Part shown: positions 8,600 to 16,632 of the stretch, piece by piece
How the letters are laid out: every line of letters starts with the position of its first letter
How positions within the stretch are numbered: the stretch's first letter is position 1
Origin: Elusimicrobiota bacterium
Lineage (GTDB): Bacteria; Elusimicrobiota; Elusimicrobia; UBA1565
Assembly: GCA_003450735.1 (NCBI GenBank)
Contig: DMEZ01000053.1
Location: 70,153-93,038, forward strand
Length of the DNA stretch: 22,886 nucleotides
Direction of reading: 5' to 3'
The notes under the pieces: model-generated
Told to the model about the DNA's origin: nothing
Databases searched by the model: none
What the model saw: only the letters and a program-made list of their open reading frames with translations
Program-made: the position numbers and the translations under genes

Positions 8600-8612
8600 C
8601 CCGGCGAATCGG

Positions 8613-9350
8613 CTACTTCGTCGGCTGGAACACCTTCACGCGGCCGTTCTCGTCGACGCTCAGGGCGCCGAGGCGTTTGAGCTCCTCGAGCACGGCCTCG
8701 GGCGCGTGGCTCGAGCCGGCGCGGTTCTTGATGTCGTTGAGCAGGGTCTTGAGCCGGCCGGGCGGGTCCTTGACGCTGGCCAGGCGCCGGGCGTAGGCCG
8801 CGGCGGCGTCGGAGAGGCTGCGCGAGGACGGCTGGGCCGGCGCCTGCGCGGCGGGAGCGGCCTGCGCCGCCGGCTTCGGGCGGGAGGAGGCCCGGCGCCG
8901 GCCCGAGGACTGGGCCTTGGGCTGGGCGGCCGGCTTGCGGGAGCGGCCGCGTCCGCCGCCGCCGCCGCGCTCCGGGTGGGACGTCCAGAGCAGGGCCTGG
9001 CGGCCGATGCGCTGGAGTTCCTGGGCCATGGCGGCCAGGCTCTTGTCGTGCGTGACGAGGGTGAAAGGCACGTGCAGGGGCAGGGTGGCGTGCAGGACGC
9101 CGGCGTGCAGGGACATGACGAAGTCCGCCGCGTTGCGGCCGCCCTTGGGAGAGGTCACGCTCACGCACAATGGGAGCGCCCCGACCTTGCGCTCGAGTTC
9201 CTTGGGGATGGAGGCTTCGGGGCGCAGGAACACGCGCACCACGGTGTGGGGGGTGAGGGGGAATTCCGGCGGCAGGTGGGGGTCGTTGTCTCCGTCGATG
9301 AGGAGGACGGAGTCCACCGGGCCGGTCTGCGTGGGTTCTGTTGGGTTCAT
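8613..9350 (-). CDS. PIN/NYN-like nuclease-domain protein with basic linker and winged-helix-like C-terminus
   Basis: No named gene is recognised. Residues about 14-125 look like a PIN-like domain: VLLIDGDNDPH (Asp19, Asp21), a strand with VRVFLRPEASIPKEL, GGRNAADFVMSLHAG (Asn73, Asp76) and FTLVTHDKSL (His101-Asp102). These match the spacing of acidic residues in PIN-like proteins that read GKNALDF and SKDKGFDPL in other bacteria. Residues about 126-180 are a Gly/Arg/Lys/Ala/Pro-rich linker, probably disordered and nucleic-acid binding. Residues about 183-245 form helices ending in LKTLLNDIKNR and VLEELKRLGALSVDENGRVKVF, like a winged helix. A role in RNA cleavage or RNA binding is inferred. 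The gene is convergent with mntP and divergent from the CapA-like gene, and its ATG has no Shine-Dalgarno but a TATGAT box 11 bases upstream. Confidence 0.75.
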   Translation of the reverse strand: MNPTEPTQTGPVDSVLLIDGDNDPHLPPEFPLTPHTVVRVFLRPEASIPKELERKVGALPLCVSVTSPKGGRNAADFVMSLHAGVLHATLPLHVPFTLVTHDKSLAAMAQELQRIGRQALLWTSHPERGGGGGRGRSRKPAAQPKAQSSGRRRASSRPKPAAQAAPAAQAPAQPSSRSLSDAAAAYARRLASVKDPPGRLKTLLNDIKNRAGSSHAPEAVLEELKRLGALSVDENGRVKVFQPTK

Positions 9351-9355
9351 GCGGG

Positions 9356-9367
9356 TATGTTATCATA
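9356..9367. promoter_or_regulatory. Overlapping divergent -10 core with palindromic arms
   Basis: TATGTTATCATA sits in the 26-base gap between the PIN-like gene (minus, ATG at 9350) and the CapA-like gene (plus, ATG at 9377). The outer arms TATG/CATA are self-complementary. Read leftward it gives TATGAT (9367-9362), read rightward TATCAT (9361-9366). With a usual 6-7 base offset both transcripts would begin only about 4-5 bases before their start codons. No good -35 hexamer is visible on either side. Confidence 0.55.
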
Positions 9368-9376
9368 TCCCCCTCG

Positions 9377-10372
9377 ATGACCTCCCTCGTCCTCGCGGCC
9401 GCGCTGGCCGCCGGCGCGGCCGTTCCCGCCGAGCCCGAAGCCCTCCTGATCGCGGTGGGCGACATCCGCCTGGACGGGCCGGTCGGCCGGGCGCTCGAGA
9501 GATACGGGCCGCTCGCCCCCACCGAGGGCGTGCGCCCCTGGCTGAAGGGGGACATCGTGCTGGGCAACCTGGAGGAGCCGGTGACGGCGCGCGGGAAGCC
9601 CGTCCTCAAGCTCTGGACGTTCCGGGCCAAGCCCGACCAGCTGCGCACCCTGACCTCGGGCGGCTTTACCCTGCTCAACCTGGCCAACAACCACCTGGGG
9701 GACTTCGGCGAGCGCGGGGTGCTCGACACGGTGGCCGCCCTCGACCGGGCCGGCCTGCGCCACACGGGGGCCGGCCGGGACGCCGAGGAGGCCCGCCGCC
9801 CGGTCTTCATCGAGGCCAACGGCCTCAAGGTGGGCTTCCTCTCGATGACGAGCGCCCTGCCCGAGTTCATCTGGGCCGGCCGCCGCAAGGCCGGCGTCGC
9901 CTACTCCGATTTCGACCGTCTCGCCGGCTGGGTCCGCGAGGCGAAGGCGTCCTGCGACGTGCTCGTGGTCTCCTTCCACGGCGGCACCGAGAAGGCGGAC
10001 GCGCCCAACGAGGTCCAGCGCTCCTTCGGGCGCGCCGCGGCGGACGCCGGGGCCGACCTGGTGGTGGCCCACCATCCGCACGTGCTCCAGGCCGTCGAGC
10101 TGCGCGGCCGCGTCCCCATCCTGCACAGCCTCGGCAACTTCCTGTTCGTCTCGCCGACCCCCGTCACCCGCCTGGGCGTCATCGCCCGGGTGCGCCTGGC
10201 GCGCGGGGGGGTGCGCTCGGTGGAGTTCGTGCCCGTCGACACCTGGACGGAGGGCCGTCTGCGGCCCTGGTTCGAGGCCTCGGACGCGGCCTTCAAGGCG
10301 CTCGACGCGGACGGCGCGCTGAGCGCCCATCCCGGACTCTTCCGCGTCCTGAAGAGTCCCTCCGAGCGCTGA
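9377..10372 (+). CDS. CapA/PgsA-family metallophosphatase-like protein, exported
   Basis: This is a 331-residue member of the PGA_cap (CapA) family, related to calcineurin-like phosphatases and named from poly-gamma-glutamate capsule synthesis. The N-terminus TSLVLAAALAAGAAVPAEP is a short signal peptide. Family motifs follow: VGDIRLDG, LGNLEEPV, LANNHLGDFGERGVLDT, HTGAGRDAEEA, VVSFHGGTEK, VVAHHPHVLQ and HSLGNFLF. The ATG at 9377 is preferred over the frame-open GTG/ATG at 9341-9350 because it gives the signal peptide directly and follows the -10-like box. No capB/capC partners are present, so capsule synthesis is not implied; a periplasmic wall- or glycan-linked hydrolase role is possible. 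The stop overlaps the next ATG by one base. Confidence 0.85.
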   Translation: MTSLVLAAALAAGAAVPAEPEALLIAVGDIRLDGPVGRALERYGPLAPTEGVRPWLKGDIVLGNLEEPVTARGKPVLKLWTFRAKPDQLRTLTSGGFTLLNLANNHLGDFGERGVLDTVAALDRAGLRHTGAGRDAEEARRPVFIEANGLKVGFLSMTSALPEFIWAGRRKAGVAYSDFDRLAGWVREAKASCDVLVVSFHGGTEKADAPNEVQRSFGRAAADAGADLVVAHHPHVLQAVELRGRVPILHSLGNFLFVSPTPVTRLGVIARVRLARGGVRSVEFVPVDTWTEGRLRPWFEASDAAFKALDADGALSAHPGLFRVLKSPSER

Positions 10373-12357
10373 TGGCTCCCCACTCGGCCGACGGCTCCTC
10401 CGAGAACGTGCTGAGCGGCGGCCGCTTCGGGGATGCTCTCGCAAGGAGCCCCGGCGCCCTCCTGCTGGCCGTGCGCATCGACCGCCTGCCCGGGATCCGG
10501 GCCGAGCGGGGAGAGGCGACCGCGGAGAAGCTGGTGCGCAGCCTCGCGCGGGCGCTGAGCTTGCGCTGGGGCCATCCGCTCGGCCGCCTCTCCGCGGACA
10601 TGCTTGGGATCCTGCTCCCGAAGGAAGCCGGCGCTTCCGCGGCCGCCGAGGCGCAGGGTCTGCGGGACTTCCTGCGCAGGCAATTCCGCTTCACGGTGAG
10701 CGTCGGCGCGGCCTTCGTCAGGGACGCCCGGCTCGAGGAGGCGATCGCCGACGGCGAGAAGACGATGCTGGGCGCCTCCGGAGAGGCGGGGCCGGAGCCG
10801 GTCTTGGGCGATGGGGCGGGGAGGCGGTCCGCGGCCGCCTCAAGCCTCGCGGAGCGCTACCAGCGGCTCTCCCTGCTCAACCGGGTGGCCGTCGAGCTGT
10901 TCTCAAAGGAGGGGCTCGAGGAATCCCTCGCCGCCGCAGGCCACGTGATCCTCGCCCTGACCGGCGCGAAGTATCTGTCCATCAGCCAGGACGGAGCGGG
11001 CGGGATCCGGCTCCGGCATCGGCACGGCGACAAGGAGTTCACCGAGGAGAGGATGGCCGAGGCGGAAGGACGCCTCATCGCGCAGGTGCGCCAGGACCGC
11101 TCGCCCTTCTGGCTGGTCAGCCGCCGCGCCGGCCTGCACGGCACGCCCATCCTCGGCGGGAGGGGCGGGGCCTCCGCCGAAGGAGTCCTGGTCACCGGGT
11201 ATCCCAGGGGCGAGCCCCCGGACGCCGACGCGGTGCGCCTGCTCTCGGACATCGCCCTCCTTCTCCACAACGCCTTCGCCGTGGATTCGAGCCTGCGCCA
11301 GCAGAAGACCCTCGCCGCGGTGACCGAGCAGTCCGCCGACCCCATCGTCCTGATGGACCTCGAGGGCCGGGTGAGCGCCTGGAGCCGGGGCGCCCGGGAG
11401 ACCTTCGGCTTCCCGCCGGAGAAGGCCCTCGGCCGGCGCATCGCCGAGTTCCTCATCCCGCCGGACCAGCAGGAGCACTGCGAGCGGGTATGGGCGGAGG
11501 CCTCCCGGAAGGGGCTCGCGAGGGAGTTCGAGTGCCTGCTCTGGACGATCGACGCCCAGGCGGTCCCGGTCGAGGCGACCCTGACCCGCATCGAGGACGA
11601 GCGGGGCCGCCCCTTCGCGATGGTCGCCGTGATGCGCGACATCAGCCGGCGCAGGGAGATCGAGCGCCTGCGTACGGAGTTCGTGAACATGGTCAGCCAC
11701 GACCTGCGCACGCCCTTGACCTCCATCCGCGGCTTCGCCGAGACCATGGTCGAGAACTGGAAGGACTTCGACGAGGAGCAGAAGAAGCACTACCTCGGCA
11801 TCATCGAGCGCGAGTCGAAGCGCCTGGGGAGGCTGGTGAACGATTTCCTCGACGTCGCGAAGCTGGAGGCCGGGGGAGCGCGCATCCGGCGGGGCCCGGT
11901 GGACCTGGCGGCCTTGAGCGCCCGGGTGGCGGAGACCTTCCAGGCGCAGGCCGGCGGAGTGGGCATCGAGCTGGCCTTCGAGGAGGGCCTGCCTCCCGTC
12001 CCCGCCGACGCCGACCAGGTGCAGAGGGTCCTCGTCAATCTGCTCGGCAACGCGCTCAAGTATTCCCCGGAGAAAGGGGTCGTCCGGGTGCTCGGCCGCA
12101 GAGCCGGGGACGACGCGGAGGTGACCGTCGAAGACCAGGGGCCCGGCATCGACGAGGCGGGCCTCAAGCGCCTTTTCGAGAAGTTCTACCGCGCAGGCGA
12201 CCCGCTCACGCGCCGCCTGCCGGGGACGGGGCTCGGGCTCTACATCGCCAAGACCCTGGTGGAGGCCCATGGCGGCCGCATCCGGGCCCAGAGCGGACCG
12301 GGGAAGGGCACCCGCTTCTCGTTCACCCTGCCCCTCGCCGTCCCGGAGGGGGGCTGA
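10372..12357 (+). CDS. Cytoplasmic sensor histidine kinase (degenerate GGDEF - GAF-like - PAS - HisKA - HATPase)
   Basis: A 661-residue two-component sensor without transmembrane segments. Residues about 28-130 resemble a GGDEF fold (LLAVRIDRLPGIRAERGEATAEKLVRS in pieces, then GRLSADMLGILLP, then FTVSVGAAF), but the GGDEF signature is replaced by RLSADM, so no cyclase activity is expected. A GAF-like region spans about 165-305 and a PAS domain about 312-430 (SADPIVLMDLEGRVSAWSRG). The phosphoacceptor is His443 in VSHDLRTPLTSIRG. The ATPase has NLLGNALKYSP, DQGPGID and GTGLGLYIAK. It begins at the ATG overlapping the CapA-like stop (TGATG), so the two are translationally coupled. No response regulator is adjacent; the next gene is a Crp/Fnr factor without a receiver domain. 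The signal sensed is not evident. Confidence 0.9.
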   Translation: MAPHSADGSSENVLSGGRFGDALARSPGALLLAVRIDRLPGIRAERGEATAEKLVRSLARALSLRWGHPLGRLSADMLGILLPKEAGASAAAEAQGLRDFLRRQFRFTVSVGAAFVRDARLEEAIADGEKTMLGASGEAGPEPVLGDGAGRRSAAASSLAERYQRLSLLNRVAVELFSKEGLEESLAAAGHVILALTGAKYLSISQDGAGGIRLRHRHGDKEFTEERMAEAEGRLIAQVRQDRSPFWLVSRRAGLHGTPILGGRGGASAEGVLVTGYPRGEPPDADAVRLLSDIALLLHNAFAVDSSLRQQKTLAAVTEQSADPIVLMDLEGRVSAWSRGARETFGFPPEKALGRRIAEFLIPPDQQEHCERVWAEASRKGLAREFECLLWTIDAQAVPVEATLTRIEDERGRPFAMVAVMRDISRRREIERLRTEFVNMVSHDLRTPLTSIRGFAETMVENWKDFDEEQKKHYLGIIERESKRLGRLVNDFLDVAKLEAGGARIRRGPVDLAALSARVAETFQAQAGGVGIELAFEEGLPPVPADADQVQRVLVNLLGNALKYSPEKGVVRVLGRRAGDDAEVTVEDQGPGIDEAGLKRLFEKFYRAGDPLTRRLPGTGLGLYIAKTLVEAHGGRIRAQSGPGKGTRFSFTLPLAVPEGG

Positions 12358-12364
12358 GTGAGTG

Positions 12365-12394
12365 TTGCCCAGGCACGAGAGGATTAGCTAAACT
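12365..12394 (+). promoter_or_regulatory. Candidate leaderless promoter of the Crp/Fnr gene
   Basis: TTGCCC at 12365-12370 and TAAACT at 12389-12394 are separated by 18 bases, each matching 4 of 6 sigma70-type consensus positions. The expected transcription start falls on or next to the GTG at 12401. The only purine-rich stretch (GAGAGGA near 12377-12383) is too far from the GTG to act as a normal ribosome-binding site. Confidence 0.5.
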
Positions 12395-12400
12395 CCCGCC

Positions 12401-13096
12401 GTGACCATCTCCCAGCTCGTCCGATTCAAGCTCTTGAGCACCCTGCCGAGAAGGCAGCTCCGGCGTCTGCGCGCCCTGGCCGTCACCCGGGAATTCGCCC
12501 CCGGCCAGCTCATCTTCAGCAAATGCGAAGCGGCGCGCCACATCTTCTTCGTCGTCTCGGGCCAGGTGCGCATCTACTGCCAATCCGCCGCCCGCAAGCG
12601 CAAGACCTACGCCTACCTGGGCCCCGGCTCCATCTTCGGCGAGATGGGCGTCCTGCTCGACTCCCCCCGGACCGCCTCCGCGCAGGCGGTCGGCAAGGCC
12701 CGCATCATGGTCGTGCGCGCCAAGGACTTCAAGAACTACCTGCTCTCCGACTCCCAGGCTTCGCTCAAGCTCCTCAAGACCATGGCAGAGCGCCTGCGCC
12801 ACGCCGACGAGGAGATCGAGGGCCTGCTCTTCCGCAACATCCTCGGACGTGTCTCGAAGGCCGTCCACGACCTGGGCTGCCACTACGGCACCCCGCACCA
12901 GAGGGGGCTGCTGCTCAGCCAGCACTACACGCACCAGGAGCTGGCCGACCTGGTGGGCACCACGCGCGAGCCGCTCTCGCGCGCCCTCGCCACCCTCCGC
13001 CGCGCCGGCCTCATCGACGTGGACGGCGGGCGGCTCTTCATCCCGAACCGGAAGAAGCTCGAGTCGCTCATCCGGGCCTCCGCCGGCGTCCACTAG
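12401..13096 (+). CDS. Crp/Fnr-family transcription regulator
   Basis: The 231-residue product has an N-terminal cyclic-nucleotide-binding beta-barrel (FAPGQLIFSKCEAARHIFFVVSGQVRIY, LGPGSIFGEMGVLLDSPRTASA) and a C-terminal HTH_Crp domain (YTHQELADLVGTTREPLSRALATLRRAGLID). The barrel keeps a PGSIFGEMG loop and a PRTASA motif like cAMP-binding CRP, so a cyclic-nucleotide ligand is plausible but not proven. The N-terminal cysteine cluster of Fnr is absent, with only scattered Cys, so an iron-sulfur O2 sensor is unlikely. The GTG start at 12401 follows a 43-base gap after the kinase gene and appears leaderless. It ends one base before aspS. It may regulate its neighbours, but no Crp-like operator is obvious in the gap. 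Confidence 0.92.
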   Translation: MTISQLVRFKLLSTLPRRQLRRLRALAVTREFAPGQLIFSKCEAARHIFFVVSGQVRIYCQSAARKRKTYAYLGPGSIFGEMGVLLDSPRTASAQAVGKARIMVVRAKDFKNYLLSDSQASLKLLKTMAERLRHADEEIEGLLFRNILGRVSKAVHDLGCHYGTPHQRGLLLSQHYTHQELADLVGTTREPLSRALATLRRAGLIDVDGGRLFIPNRKKLESLIRASAGVH

Positions 13097-13097
13097 G

Positions 13098-14870
13098 ATG
13101 GACCCCTACCGCACGCGCTGGTGCGGCGAGCTGACGCTCGCCGACGTCGGCCGCGAGGTCCGCCTGGCGGGCTGGGTGAACGCCCGGCGCGACCACGGCG
13201 GCGTGTATTTCTTCGACCTGCGCGACCGCACGGGGGTCGCACAGGTGGTGGCCGACCCGAAGACCCCGGACCCCTTCAAGGCCGCCGAGGGGCTCGGCTC
13301 CGAGTTCGTCGTCACCGTCCGGGGCACGGTGGACCGCCGCCCCGCCGGCCGAGAGAACCTGAAGCTCCCGACCGGGCAGGTCGAGGTCCGCGCCAGCGAG
13401 ATCGTCCTCTTGAGCGCCTCCAAGACCCTCCCCTTCGAGGTCGACGACCAGGCGCACGCGGGCGAGGAGACCCGGCTCAAGTACCGCTTCATCGACCTGC
13501 GCAGGCCGAAGATGCAGGCCAACCTGCGCATCCGCCACAAGGCCGCCGCCTCCGCCAGGGCCTTCCTCGACAAGCAGGGCTTCATCGAGGTGGAGACGCC
13601 CATCCTGGCCAAGTCCACCCCGGAAGGCGCCCGGGACTTCCTGGTGCCCAGCCGCCTCCAGCCCGGGACCTTCTACGCCCTGCCCCAGTCGCCCCAGATC
13701 TTCAAGCAGATCCTCATGATCTCGGGCGTCGAGCGATACTTCCAGTTCTCCCGCGCCTTCCGCGACGAGGACCTGCGCTCCGACCGGCAGCCCGAGCACA
13801 CCCAGATCGACCTCGAGATGTCCTTCGTCCGCGAGGCGGACGTGCACTCCGTCGTGGAGGGCCTGATGAGCGAGGTGTTCCGCCAGGCGCTCGGCACGGA
13901 GCTCAAGACCCCGTTCGCCTCGCTGGAGTTCTCCGAGACGATGGCCCGGTTCGGCACGGACAAGCCGGACCTGCGCTACGGCCTCGAGATCCAGGACCTC
14001 TCGGAGCTCTTCAAGAAGAGCGGCTTCAAGGTCTTCGCCGGAGCCGTCCAGTCGGGCGGGGTCGTCCGGGCGCTGCTGGCCTCGGGCCCCAGGACGCTCA
14101 ACCGCGCGGACATCGACAAGCTCACCGACCTGGTGAAGGCGCTCGGCGCCAAGGGGCTGGCGTGGATCCGCTGGAAGGACGAGGGGGGGAGCCTGCAGGT
14201 CGACTCGCCCATCGCGAAGTTCATGACCAAGGAGGAGCTCGCCGCCCTGAGCGAGCGCTTCCAGCCCAAGGCCGGGGACGCCCTGCTCTTCGGAGCCGGC
14301 CCCGCGGCGCAGGTCGCAGAGCACCTGGGCGCGCTGCGCAAGGAACTCATCGGGAAGCTCGAGCTCAAGCCTTCCTCCCAGTGGGCCTTCCTCTGGGTCC
14401 GGCACTTCCCGCTCCTCGAAAAGGACGCGGAGACCGGGGCATGGACCTTCACCCACAACCCCTTCACCGCCCCGCTCGAGGAGGACATCCCGAAGCTGGA
14501 CTCCGACCCGGGCGCGGCGCTCTCGCACCAATACGACCTGGTGCTCAACGGGGTGGAGCTGGGCTCCGGCTCGGTGCGCAACCATCGGGTGGACCTGCAG
14601 GAGAGGATCTTCTCCCTCATGGGCTACTCCAAGGAGGAGATGCGCGCGCGCTTCGGCCTCCTGCTCAACGCCCTGGATTTCGGCGCCCCGCCGCACGGCG
14701 GCATCGGCATCGGCTTCGACCGGCTCTGCGCCCTTCTCTGCGGAGAGGAGTCCATCCGCGAGGTCATCGCCTTCCCGAAGACCAACAAGGGCTTCGACCT
14801 CATGAGCGAAGCGCCCTCGGCCGTCTCCGCCAAGCAGATCAAGGAGCTGGGCATCCGCCTCGACTCCTGA
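13098..14870 (+). CDS. aspS: Aspartyl-tRNA synthetase, bacterial type, probably non-discriminating
   Basis: Class II synthetase charging tRNA-Asp and probably also mischarging tRNA-Asn. The 590-residue length is standard for bacterial AspRS. Domains are an N-terminal OB anticodon-binding domain (about 1-110), catalytic core with QSPQIFKQ, motif 2 FRDEDLRSDRQPEHTQID and motif 3 GIGIGFDRL, with the bacterial GAD insertion at about 280-420. His33 in NARRDHGG and Gly84 align with the His31/Gly83 pair associated with relaxed specificity in Pseudomonas AspRS, where E. coli has Leu30 and Lys. This suggests reliance on GatCAB for Asn-tRNA-Asn. The ATG at 13098 is one base after the Crp stop; upstream in-frame sequence is a shadow of the regulator. 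No clear Shine-Dalgarno is visible. Confidence 0.97.
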   Translation: MDPYRTRWCGELTLADVGREVRLAGWVNARRDHGGVYFFDLRDRTGVAQVVADPKTPDPFKAAEGLGSEFVVTVRGTVDRRPAGRENLKLPTGQVEVRASEIVLLSASKTLPFEVDDQAHAGEETRLKYRFIDLRRPKMQANLRIRHKAAASARAFLDKQGFIEVETPILAKSTPEGARDFLVPSRLQPGTFYALPQSPQIFKQILMISGVERYFQFSRAFRDEDLRSDRQPEHTQIDLEMSFVREADVHSVVEGLMSEVFRQALGTELKTPFASLEFSETMARFGTDKPDLRYGLEIQDLSELFKKSGFKVFAGAVQSGGVVRALLASGPRTLNRADIDKLTDLVKALGAKGLAWIRWKDEGGSLQVDSPIAKFMTKEELAALSERFQPKAGDALLFGAGPAAQVAEHLGALRKELIGKLELKPSSQWAFLWVRHFPLLEKDAETGAWTFTHNPFTAPLEEDIPKLDSDPGAALSHQYDLVLNGVELGSGSVRNHRVDLQERIFSLMGYSKEEMRARFGLLLNALDFGAPPHGGIGIGFDRLCALLCGEESIREVIAFPKTNKGFDLMSEAPSAVSAKQIKELGIRLDS

Positions 14871-14875
14871 TGCGG

Positions 14876-14880
14876 GGAGG
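14876..14880 (+). promoter_or_regulatory. Ribosome-binding site that supports a TTG start
   Basis: GGAGG (within GGGGAGG) precedes the TTG at 14887 with a 6-base spacer. The ATG overlapping the aspS stop at 14870 is out of frame with this gene and opens only a six-codon reading frame. Confidence 0.75.
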
Positions 14881-14886
14881 ACCGGC

Positions 14887-16632
14887 TTGAAGCGCCTCCT
14901 GCTCCCCGCCGCCCTGGCCGCCCTCGTCCTCGCAGCCTACGCCCCGTCCCTCGGCGGGGACTACCTCTGGGACGACGACCTCTACCTCGTCTCGAACCGC
15001 GCGCTGGAGGGGCCGGGCGCCCTGAAGCGCATCTGGACCGAGCCGCAGACCCCGCAGTACTATCCGCTGGTCTTCACCTCGTTCTGGCTGGAGCGGAAGC
15101 TCTGGGGGCTCAAGCCTTCCGCCACCCGCTCCCTCAACGCCGTGCTCCACGCCGCCGACGCCTGGCTCTTCGGCGCGGCCCTGGCGGCCCTGGGCGTCCC
15201 CGGAGCGTGGGCCGCCCCGTTCCTCTTCGCCCTGCACCCGGTGCAGGTCGAGACGGTCGCCTGGATGGCGGAGAGGAAGAACCTGCTCTCGACCCTCTTC
15301 TACCTCCTGGCGTTTTTGGCCTATTGGTCGTTCCGGCAGGCGCAGGGGCCGCGCCGCCGACGGCTTTACGCGGTCTCGCTGGGGCTCTTCCTCTGCGCCC
15401 TCTGGAGCAAGACCGTCACCTGCAGCCTGCCCGCGGCCATCCTGCTCTGCATCGCCTGGCGGGAGCGCCGAGCGCCGGGCTGGAAGGACCTGAAGCCGCT
15501 TTTGCCGTTCTTCGCTCTGGGCGCGGGGCTCGGCGCCCTCACCGTCTGGTACGAGACGCACCGGGTCGGAGCGTCGGGCGCGGCCTGGGCCTTGAGCCCG
15601 GCCGCCCGCCTGGCTTTGGCGGGCCGGGTGCCCTGGTTCTACCTCGGGAAGCTCCTGTGGCCCGCTCCCCTCATCTTCATCTATCCCCGCTGGGTCATCG
15701 CCCCGTCGAGCCCGGGCGCCTGGCTGCCCCTGCTGGCCCTGCTGGGGACCTTCGCCGCCCTGTGGGCGAAGCGGTCGAACGAGGCCTGCCGGGCCGCGCT
15801 CTTCGCGCTCGCCTTCTTCGTCCTCACCCTTTTCCCGGCGCTGGGGTTCTTCAACGTCTACCCCTTCCGCTACTCTTTCGTCGCCGACCATTTCCAGTAT
15901 CTCGCGAGCCTGGGCCCCATCGCGCTGGCCGCGGCGGCCCTCTCCCTGCTCCCCGCCGGACGGACGGCCGCCGTCGGGATCCTCTCGCTGGCGCTCTTCG
16001 CGATGACCTTCGACCGCAGCCGGGCCTTCCACGGCCTGGAGGGCCTCTGGAAGGATACCCTGCGCAAGAATCCCGCCGCGTGGATCGCGCACAACAACCT
16101 CGGGAAGCTCTACGTCGAGGCCGACCGCATCGGGGACGGGCTCGGGCACCTGGAAGCCGCGCTCAAGCTGAACCCGGAGGGGGCGGAGACCCTCAACAAC
16201 ATCGCGGTGGCCCTCATCCGCATCGGCCAGCCCCAGCAGGCCGTCAAGATCCTGGGCAGGGCCCTGAAGGTGAAGCCGGAGTACCTGGACGCGAGGTTCA
16301 ACCTCGGCGTGGCCCTCGACGCGATGAACCTGACCGAGGAAGCCGCCGCCCAGTACGCCGAGGTGCTCAAGGAAGCGCCCTCCCGTTCGGAGGCCCGCTA
16401 CAATCTGGCGCTGGACATGATGCGGTCGGGCCAGGTCGTGGAGGCCCTGCCCCACCTGCGCAGGGTCGCCGCGGAGAACCCCATCCCTCACGCCTTCAAC
16501 AACCTGGGCGCCGCGCTCGCGATGCTGGGCCGTCACGACGAGGCGGAGGCGGAGTTCCGACGGGCCCTGTCCTTGGACCCGCGCAACGAGGAAGCGGCGG
16601 CCAACCTCCAGCGCCTGCCCCGCAAGCCATGA
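14887..16632 (+). CDS. TMTC/GT-C-like multi-spanning membrane protein with C-terminal TPR repeats (copy 1)
   Basis: The 581-residue protein belongs to the bacterial relatives of TMTC-type O-mannosyltransferases (DUF1736-like), GT-C enzymes that use polyprenyl-phosphate sugars. The N-terminal part (about 1-380) has a signal-anchor, an acidic first loop YLWDDDLYLVSN typical of GT-C active sites, and the family signature HPVQVETVAWMAERKNLL, followed by about eight more hydrophobic segments. Residues about 390-575 hold five TPR units (HNNLGKLY, LNNIAVALI, ARFNLGVAL, ARYNLALDM and FNNLGAALA starts). Protein glycosylation is a family-based inference; no bacterial substrate is visible here. TTG start with a consensus ribosome-binding site. 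The stop overlaps the next ATG (ATGA). A divergent paralogue lies two genes downstream. Confidence 0.82.
   Translation: MKRLLLPAALAALVLAAYAPSLGGDYLWDDDLYLVSNRALEGPGALKRIWTEPQTPQYYPLVFTSFWLERKLWGLKPSATRSLNAVLHAADAWLFGAALAALGVPGAWAAPFLFALHPVQVETVAWMAERKNLLSTLFYLLAFLAYWSFRQAQGPRRRRLYAVSLGLFLCALWSKTVTCSLPAAILLCIAWRERRAPGWKDLKPLLPFFALGAGLGALTVWYETHRVGASGAAWALSPAARLALAGRVPWFYLGKLLWPAPLIFIYPRWVIAPSSPGAWLPLLALLGTFAALWAKRSNEACRAALFALAFFVLTLFPALGFFNVYPFRYSFVADHFQYLASLGPIALAAAALSLLPAGRTAAVGILSLALFAMTFDRSRAFHGLEGLWKDTLRKNPAAWIAHNNLGKLYVEADRIGDGLGHLEAALKLNPEGAETLNNIAVALIRIGQPQQAVKILGRALKVKPEYLDARFNLGVALDAMNLTEEAAAQYAEVLKEAPSRSEARYNLALDMMRSGQVVEALPHLRRVAAENPIPHAFNNLGAALAMLGRHDEAEAEFRRALSLDPRNEEAAANLQRLPRKP

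Noticed and set aside
8917..10371. Plus-strand extension of the histidine-kinase frame upstream to 8917.
   Set aside because: It crosses the minus-strand PIN gene and the CapA-like gene and is Arg/Pro-rich low-complexity. The real start is the coupled ATG at 10372.
14870..14890. ATG overlapping the aspS stop as the start of the TMTC-like gene.
   Set aside because: It is out of frame and reaches a stop after six codons. The TTG at 14887 has a GGAGG at proper spacing.
15207..16628. Upstream in-frame extension of the 5'-nucleotidase.
   Set aside because: It is a shadow of the TMTC-like gene. The ATG at 16629 gives a proper signal peptide.
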